Under the pieces are notes generated by a model that was given only the letters and a program-made list of their open reading frames with translations, was not told the DNA's origin and made no database searches. A DNA stretch of 64,000 bases from Echinarachnius parma (Eukaryota; Echinodermata; Echinoidea; Clypeasteroida; Echinarachniidae). The position numbers and the translations under genes are program-made. Location of the stretch: contig JBAMJV010003083.1 in the NCBI GenBank assembly GCA_037951105.1, forward strand, positions 123,869-187,868, read 5' to 3'. Every line of letters starts with the position of its first letter. Position 1 is the stretch's first letter. Below are positions 58,563 to 64,000 of the stretch, piece after piece.

Positions 58563-58661
58563 TCAGTTCCTACGACGGTGAATCAAGCCAAACTCCATTT
58601 CATAGCATCCCAACGTCGCTTCATTGCCATCAAACGCAGTGACATGCACCCTGTAATCGCC
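58563..58661 (-). CDS. GM2A: GM2A-like exon 4 (C-terminus)
   Basis: 33 codons including TGA at 58565-58563, phase 0, acceptor ATACAG. Begins GDYRVHVTAFDGN and ends LIHRRRN, a basic tail absent from human GM2A. A minus-strand AATAAA near 58,185 may be the poly(A) signal (inference). Confidence 0.9.
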   Translation of the reverse strand, partial: GDYRVHVTAFDGNEATLGCYEMEFGLIHRRRN

Positions 58662-61366
58662 CTGTATATATACACAAAAGAAGAGGGAAGCAGGATTGTA
58701 TTTACGTGAGAATTCGTATCAGTACATCATGTATTAATGGTAATTCGATAGTGAATTATGAACGCTAGTAAATGCAGTTGACTAATTAAACAATTATGAT
58801 ATCGGGCTCATAAGTTATTTTAACACAAATACATTGCTTTATCGTTGTCATCATTATCTTCCAAAGTATCATTTGCGAAATTATATCTACTTCTATTCAC
58901 TCCCATATCTTTCTTCCAACATACAATTATTTTCATAATGACTATTATGGTGCTGTAACAGATACTTCACCACCATAACCGCCTTGCTTTTAAGTGATCA
59001 ACACACAGTTCATACAGTCATAATACTGTCATAGAACACGAGGTTTACATGGCGATGGATTGATTGGTTGTACGTACATTGATGAGATCTCTTAAGATGT
59101 CGTGCGGCAGATCGGCCTCTGTGACATGGGCGACGAGTGGGATGTCGCTGCGTGTCACATAGGAGCGGGGTGGGGGCGGGCAGGTGCACTCAAACCCGTT
59201 ATCCGTCACTTCAGCAGGGCAACCATCGATGGCGATAACACTCCTCTCAAACTCAGCACACATGTCAGTCAGGCTTCAAAGAAACAAGACAATAAAACGT
59301 TAATGGCTATTAGTATACATTGATATTAATTTCATAGGCGTACACGGCGGGGAAGGGGGCTGCACCTCCTAGATTTTTGAAAAAAAGCCCCCCAAAGCCA
59401 AGCGGGGAAAAAGTATGTCATATTTGAGCAAAGTCATATTATATTCAGGCAAAATTATTCAATTTTCGGGGAAGAGCATGTAATATTTTGCAAAACTCCG
59501 ACAAAAACATAAAAATGTATACTCGGACAGCTATATTAAGTGGTTGCTTGTCCGGTGAAAAAATTGGGCAACAGACCTCAACCCCTCAGTGGACAAAAAA
59601 AGTGCCCGTATACCATATACGCCCATGATAAATTCACAGTTATTAAAGTGTTAACATTTTCTTGCTCTCAATCAAGGTGTATAACCATGATAACACGTGA
59701 ATTCACTTACCAATTCTAATTCGTAAAAGATTTTTGGCTGTAAGCTCTACAGACAGGTTATTCATGTTGAATATATTTATGCTGATTACACATCTGACGT
59801 ACATGTCGAGTTGTGAAGGGATAGTTGAGTTTTGGTATAGAAGGCGCTACACAAAATACATTTTTGTGAGATAATGAAAAACTGTGTGGCTAATTTGAAA
59901 GAGCTTACAATTTTAATGACAGAATAAACTTCATTTAATCAAAATCGGTTCAGAAATGGCTGAAATATCCATAAACATAACCATTTGTAATAATTGTGGG
60001 GCCCCACAATTATTCGATAATTTTGAACCAGCCGTTAGTTTTTTTTTTTTAATGCTTCCTCTTTTCAAAAATTTACAAAAGAGGTTTTTAAATAGTTGCT
60101 GATTATCTCTCTATCTAATCACTATTTTAACAAAACCTCACATGCACAATATTTTATTTGAAATGGTTGAAACCAATGAGCTTTTAGAAAGCGCCCTCTT
60201 GAGTTTTAACAGCTCTTTTTGAATGATGACAGGCTTTTTACTTAGTAATTTGTAAAGTTGTATACATTTCGAGCATGGTGGAGTTATAACTATTAGTTTG
60301 TAATGTAATTGTGCAGGTTTTGGTTACTAAAATTCAGTTTGACCAAAACTGTACTCTCTTTACCAAAACTCAACTATCCCTTTAAGGGGATGATACGGGG
60401 ATGAGAGAGCCTGTTGTCTCATAACCTGGTGAAAGGTATTCCTATATTTTACATATCGACATCCACCCCAATTGCCGTTTCGTACCAATCGTCCCCAAGG
60501 CATGGCGGAGTGATATCCATCCAGAAGCTATAGGCGAAGAAGTTGATCTTGCGATACACTCTGATGTCAGCCTTCAAGGGACCCGTGATGTTGCGCAGGA
60601 CGTCGATGTCGAAGGCTATGCGCATGGTGCCTGGGATGGCCATCGGGCGGGGTGTCGCCGAGATGTAGTTGAATCGCATCGCAGCTGATGGGCCTATACC
60701 AATAAATAAAACATTTTTTATATATGGTTTTGATTCGAGTAAGTGCAAAATGCTAATTAAATGTTGCACATTCTTACACATCATATAAAGACCAACATCT
60801 TGGGCATGATAATAATGTGGGCATTTGCGTGTAGAGCGTCTTAAAATATCAGAATTATCAATAAGTAAAGGAACTGATTTTTTTGATTTTTTAAAATTTA
60901 TTTACATATGTTGCAAAGGTCGAAGAATAGATGGCAGATAATAACAATGATAAGAATTTTGTGTAGTAATAATCTCTCAGCAATTTACTTTACAACCGTA
61001 TAATCATTATGGTCACGGACACGGGTCTTCCAGTGATCTCACTCTGGCGGCCAATAAGGTTTGCTTTAGTGCATACAATGGTATATACATCAGTTCCAAT
61101 AACAATATACATAATATGTATGGATAGAGAGTGCTCCTGAAGGTGTGAACCTACGACCTTCGCGTTCAAACACGAAGAGTTGAAACAAAATACTACCACA
61201 ATTTCGAATGATCAACATAGTAAATAGTATTTTACATACCTCCACAGTCACGTGCGGTAAACGTTCTCATCACGTGACTGTTGGATGAAGACAGGAAGAA
61301 AGCTGAGGCTGACGATGCCATGGCCAGCAGAACAACCACAGACACCATATGCAGAGGGGAAGCCAT
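58563..61366 (-). CDS. GM2A: GM2 activator-like secreted lipid-binding protein, 4 coding exons
   Basis: Family role: extracts GM2 ganglioside from lysosomal membranes and presents it to beta-hexosaminidase A. Exons, minus strand: 61366-61240, 60693-60486, 59273-59078, 58661-58563; 630 nt, 209 residues (human 193). Phases agree at each GT..AG junction. The first 22 or so residues (MASPLHMVSVVVLLAMASSA...) are a signal peptide. The mature part has eight cysteines, as in human GM2A with its four disulfides: C41, CLGDDC, MCAEF, GCPAE, ECTC and LGC near the end. One N-glycosylation site (NIT). The IPGTMRIAFDIDV stretch fits the human VPGNVTLSVMGS region. The last exon (GDYRVHVTAFDGN...LGCYEMEFGLI) fits human [21 protein letters not shown]. 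The four-exon layout also fits. It lies upstream of giantin on the same strand and is otherwise unrelated. Confidence 0.9.
59078..59273 (-). CDS. GM2A: GM2A-like exon 3
   Basis: 196 nt, phase 2 to 0, acceptor TTGAAG, donor CAAT/GTACGT. Encodes LTDMCAEFERSVIAIDGCPA, then FECTCPPPPRSY and an acidic helix-like part ending ILRDLIN. It holds four of the eight cysteines. Confidence 0.88.
59333..59628. mobile_element. Short element with ATAGGCGTA ends (GM2A-like intron 2)
   Basis: ATAGGCGTACACGG left, CATATACGCCCATG right, about 296 bp; related in its ends to 54843-55313. Confidence 0.6.
59815..60385 (+). mobile_element. Family A element in intron 2 of the GM2A-like gene
   Basis: Near full length, ends AAGGGATAGTTGAG and CAACTATCCCTTTAA, about 100 bases from the donor of exon 2. 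Confidence 0.85.
60486..60693 (-). CDS. GM2A: GM2A-like exon 2
   Basis: 208 nt, phase 1 to 2, acceptor GGTATAG, donor GATTG/GTACGA. Encodes PSAAMRFNYISATPRPMAIP, then the NIT site, and ends DITPPCLGDD. The donor was chosen because it makes the next codon Cys (TG/C) and keeps phase; the open frame itself runs 12 codons further. Confidence 0.86.
61240..61366 (-). CDS. GM2A: GM2A-like exon 1 (signal peptide)
   Basis: ATG at 61366, the first in the exon, starts a hydrophobic signal sequence. Ends TGTGGAG/GTATGT, phase 1. Two CACGTG E-boxes lie inside it (61249-61254 and 61271-61276). Confidence 0.88.
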
Positions 61367-61433
61367 CGTCCTTGCGTCAAACTCTCTAGTCTATAGCTAG
61401 GTTGAACAGAAGAGTGAATATTGTCAGAAAGCG

Positions 61434-61464
61434 ACGATGATGAGGATGACGATGATGACGATGG

Positions 61465-61515
<51 letters not shown>

Positions 61516-61616
61516 GGATGATGAGAATGATGATGAGAATGATGAGGAGGATGATGATGATGATGATGATAGGGATGATGATGATGATGATGGTGACGAT
61601 GGTGACGATGACGATG

Positions 61617-61654
<38 letters not shown>

Positions 61655-61681
61655 GATGAAGATGATGATGGTGATGATGTC

Positions 61682-61721
<40 letters not shown>

Positions 61722-61722
61722 T
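61434..61722. repeat. Imperfect (GAT)n microsatellite upstream of GM2A-like gene
   Basis: GAT-rich array beginning about 70 bases upstream of the GM2A start codon, so within its 5' UTR or promoter. Confidence 0.95.
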
Positions 61723-61759
61723 ACATGGCCATGTGTTTTGAACTGGGCCAGTAAGCGTT

Positions 61760-63395
61760 ACACTGAGGGGTTTTCAAGAGATCATGACAAATTGTATTAA
61801 AGTCAAAATATTGTTATTAATTTACATCCAGGACCCATGAAGGTATACATTTTTGGAAAGGATATGGTACAAGGATTCCATTTGTGCTGTTTTAAAAACA
61901 ACTGTACAGGGTGTGTCAAAAAATGGGCTAAAATATGACGAAAATGAGACAAAAAAAGTACCATTACAAAATCGCCACTGGAGAAAAATCTTATCCACCT
62001 AGTGAAATGTTGTATGCATAATTCAATTAAGCGTGATTGTACCTTTCGTTTGGTATATCATTTGCTATGTTTCATATATGGTAATGTAATTTTGTGCAAT
62101 CATCTTTTTGTACAATATTTAGGTATGCACAATACAATAGATCATGACAAAATGTACTCCAAGTGAAAGTATCTTTATCCAAACGCGTGTAAACAATATA
62201 AGAAATTATATTGGATGAGGAATCTACTAATATGATGTCAATTTGAAACAACACTATAAGGTGTGTCAACAAATATATGTAAAAATATAACGAAAAGCGA
62301 GAAAAGGTTAGATGATAAAATGTTTATAAGTACTGTATAATGATTACGTATGTTTGAGTATCCTTAAAATACAACTTCATACTAGTTAATTATTACAGGT
62401 ACTTTTCCAGTAACGTGATTGTAATTGCATGGTCTTTTTCGTCTTGTAAAAGCAATGCAACATAATTAAAGTGATTGTAAACATTATATTCGTGATTGTA
62501 ATCACGCGTGTAAAAGCACTCTAGATCTATCTGCACAAAGACCAAAGTAGTCTTTTGTGTGATTATACTTGCACGTGAATACACTGTACTAAAAAATTCA
62601 TGCTCCCCTCCTCTTTGCAACATTCTTTCTACAGTTTTAAATTATGCTCCAAATTTATGCCCCTCTTCTCATGGTAGGCTCTAGATTAGGCTTTGAATTT
62701 TGTTTATCCAAATGTTTAATTGTCCAATGTTTAATTATTCATGACATCTGGTAATTGTACATAATGATCCCATTCATAAGAAACTACCCTAGTCTTGAGG
62801 AAGCCACCACCCCCCCCCCCCCCCCCCCCCCCCCAATGCTGAAGTAAACAGCCTATTCTTTACATCTCCTTTTGTGTGGTAGATTAATCGCTCTTAATTT
62901 CAAGAATGTGTCCAGCAATAGTTTCTTCAATTGGGCACTTGACCCAATTAATTGCATGACCAGCACACAAAGGTAAAATTAGTCTTGTGTCAAGTTGTGT
63001 GTGATTATACTTGCACATTAATACACTGTGCTCAGTACATGGGTCATGCTATTATGCTCAACAATTCATGCTCCCCTCCTCTTTGCATGGTTTCTACACA
63101 GTTTTCTATTATGCTCCAAATTTATGCTCCCCTCCTCATGCTCCCCTCCACCTCCACCATGAAAAATCTGCTACTTTGCCCCAAAGAATTTAAATTAACT
63201 CAACAATGATGAACTGAAATTTCTGTTTCTGATTTTAAATCAATAGTCACTTATATTGCCTTCACTTTGATACCACATATGACAATGATGCCTTTGTTTT
63301 AAAAGTTTGGCACTCTGTTTAACTACCATGCATGTTGCTCAGATGTAACAACACCACCTATTCACTGGCCCAGTTCAAAACACATGGCCACATGT
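61760..63395. other. DNA between two GAT arrays
   Basis: No gene seen. Outer edges carry a 28-base inverted pair (CATGTGTTTTGAACTGGGCC at about 61,731 and complement at about 63,366). GTGTGTCAAxAAAT-type sequence recurs near 61,913 and 62,261. Confidence 0.6.
62520..63170. repeat. Duplicated segment, about 440 bp apart
   Basis: TGTGTGATTATACTTGCAC...CATGCTCCCCTCCTC at 62557-62670 recurs at 62998-63140 with small indels. A poly(C) run of about 30 bases (62810-62834) lies between. Confidence 0.75.
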
Positions 63396-63505
63396 AGATA
63401 ATTATAACGATGACGATGATGATGTCGATGATAATGACGACGATGATGATGATGATGATGATGATGATAATGATGAGGATGATAATATCAATTATGAGGA
63501 TATTA

Positions 63506-63546
<41 letters not shown>

Positions 63547-63645
63547 GATGAAGATGATAATGGTGATGATGTCGATGATAATTTATGATGCTGATAATGA
63601 TAATGATGATGGTGAGGATGATGATGATGGTGATGATGATGATGG

Positions 63646-63683
<38 letters not shown>

Positions 63684-63733
63684 TACATGTAGATAATAAC
63701 GATGACGATGATGATGTCGATGATAATGACGAA

Positions 63734-63766
<33 letters not shown>

Positions 63767-63812
63767 AATGATGATAATGATGAGGATGATAATATCAATT
63801 ATGAGGATATTA

Positions 63813-63842
<30 letters not shown>
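63396..63842. repeat. (GAT)n array with an internal duplication
   Basis: A block of about 145 bases (63391-63540) recurs at 63686-63841: both begin CATGTAGATAAT and share the same interruption pattern, ending in ATATCAATTATGAGGATATT plus GAT units. Confidence 0.92.
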
Positions 63843-63843
<1 letters not shown>

Positions 63844-64000
63844 CTAAGCGATGAGCCAATACAATACAATAAGGATAACACCATTGTAGGTACAATTGTT
63901 TACTAAAATGGTAAAAGGACCATAAGGGTCAAATTATAAGTACACTAAATTATTTTATCACAGGAGAGTATACGGTAATTCACCGGCTGATTCTGAATAA

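Overview
The window is animal nuclear DNA: AT-rich, with short exons carrying GT..AG splice sites, introns of 0.1-6 kb, triplet microsatellites, minisatellites and many small inverted-repeat transposons. The protein matches and the repeat style suggest a marine invertebrate deuterostome, most likely an echinoderm. That placement is inference; no species marker is present.

Two genes can be built, both on the minus strand. The large one (53,311 down to 15,095) is giantin, GOLGB1, the tail-anchored Golgi coiled-coil tether. I resolved 23 coding exons. All splice phases agree and the coding length is 10,470 nt (3,489 residues plus stop); human giantin is about 3,260 residues. Its N-terminal region (exon 2) and its C-terminus (exons 20-23, ending in a membrane anchor) both resemble vertebrate giantin. 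The smaller gene (61,366 down to 58,563) has four coding exons for a 209-residue secreted GM2-activator-like protein (GM2A) with a signal peptide, eight cysteines and one N-glycosylation site. The two genes share an orientation but are not otherwise linked in function: one organises Golgi membranes, the other presents glycolipids in lysosomes.

Layout: 1-12.7 kb holds no convincing gene. It contains a 1-kb foldback element, several copies of a 0.5-kb inverted-repeat element, a tRNA-derived SINE-like element, a perfect run of about 100 GAT triplets, and one coiled-coil-like pseudo-exon. 12.7-15.1 kb is the probable giantin 3' UTR and flank. 15.1-53.3 kb is giantin, its introns full of inverted-repeat elements. 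53.3-58.5 kb is the giantin 5' flank plus nested repeats. 58.5-61.4 kb is GM2A. 61.4-64 kb is GAT-rich repeat DNA with an internal duplication.

The most unusual signal is in giantin itself. At least six exons are accompanied in the adjoining intron by tandem partial copies of their own 5' end, most of them with the 3' splice site (exons 5, 6, 7, 9, 10, 18). Exon 18 also has a copy of its 3' end and donor. The last exon has copies of its membrane-anchor codons and stop in the 3' UTR. The copies range from nearly identical to badly decayed, which suggests a process repeated over time. A second unusual item is a 3.73-kb element in intron 5 with 33-bp perfect terminal inverted repeats and about ten copies of a motif with core CCTACGAAT.
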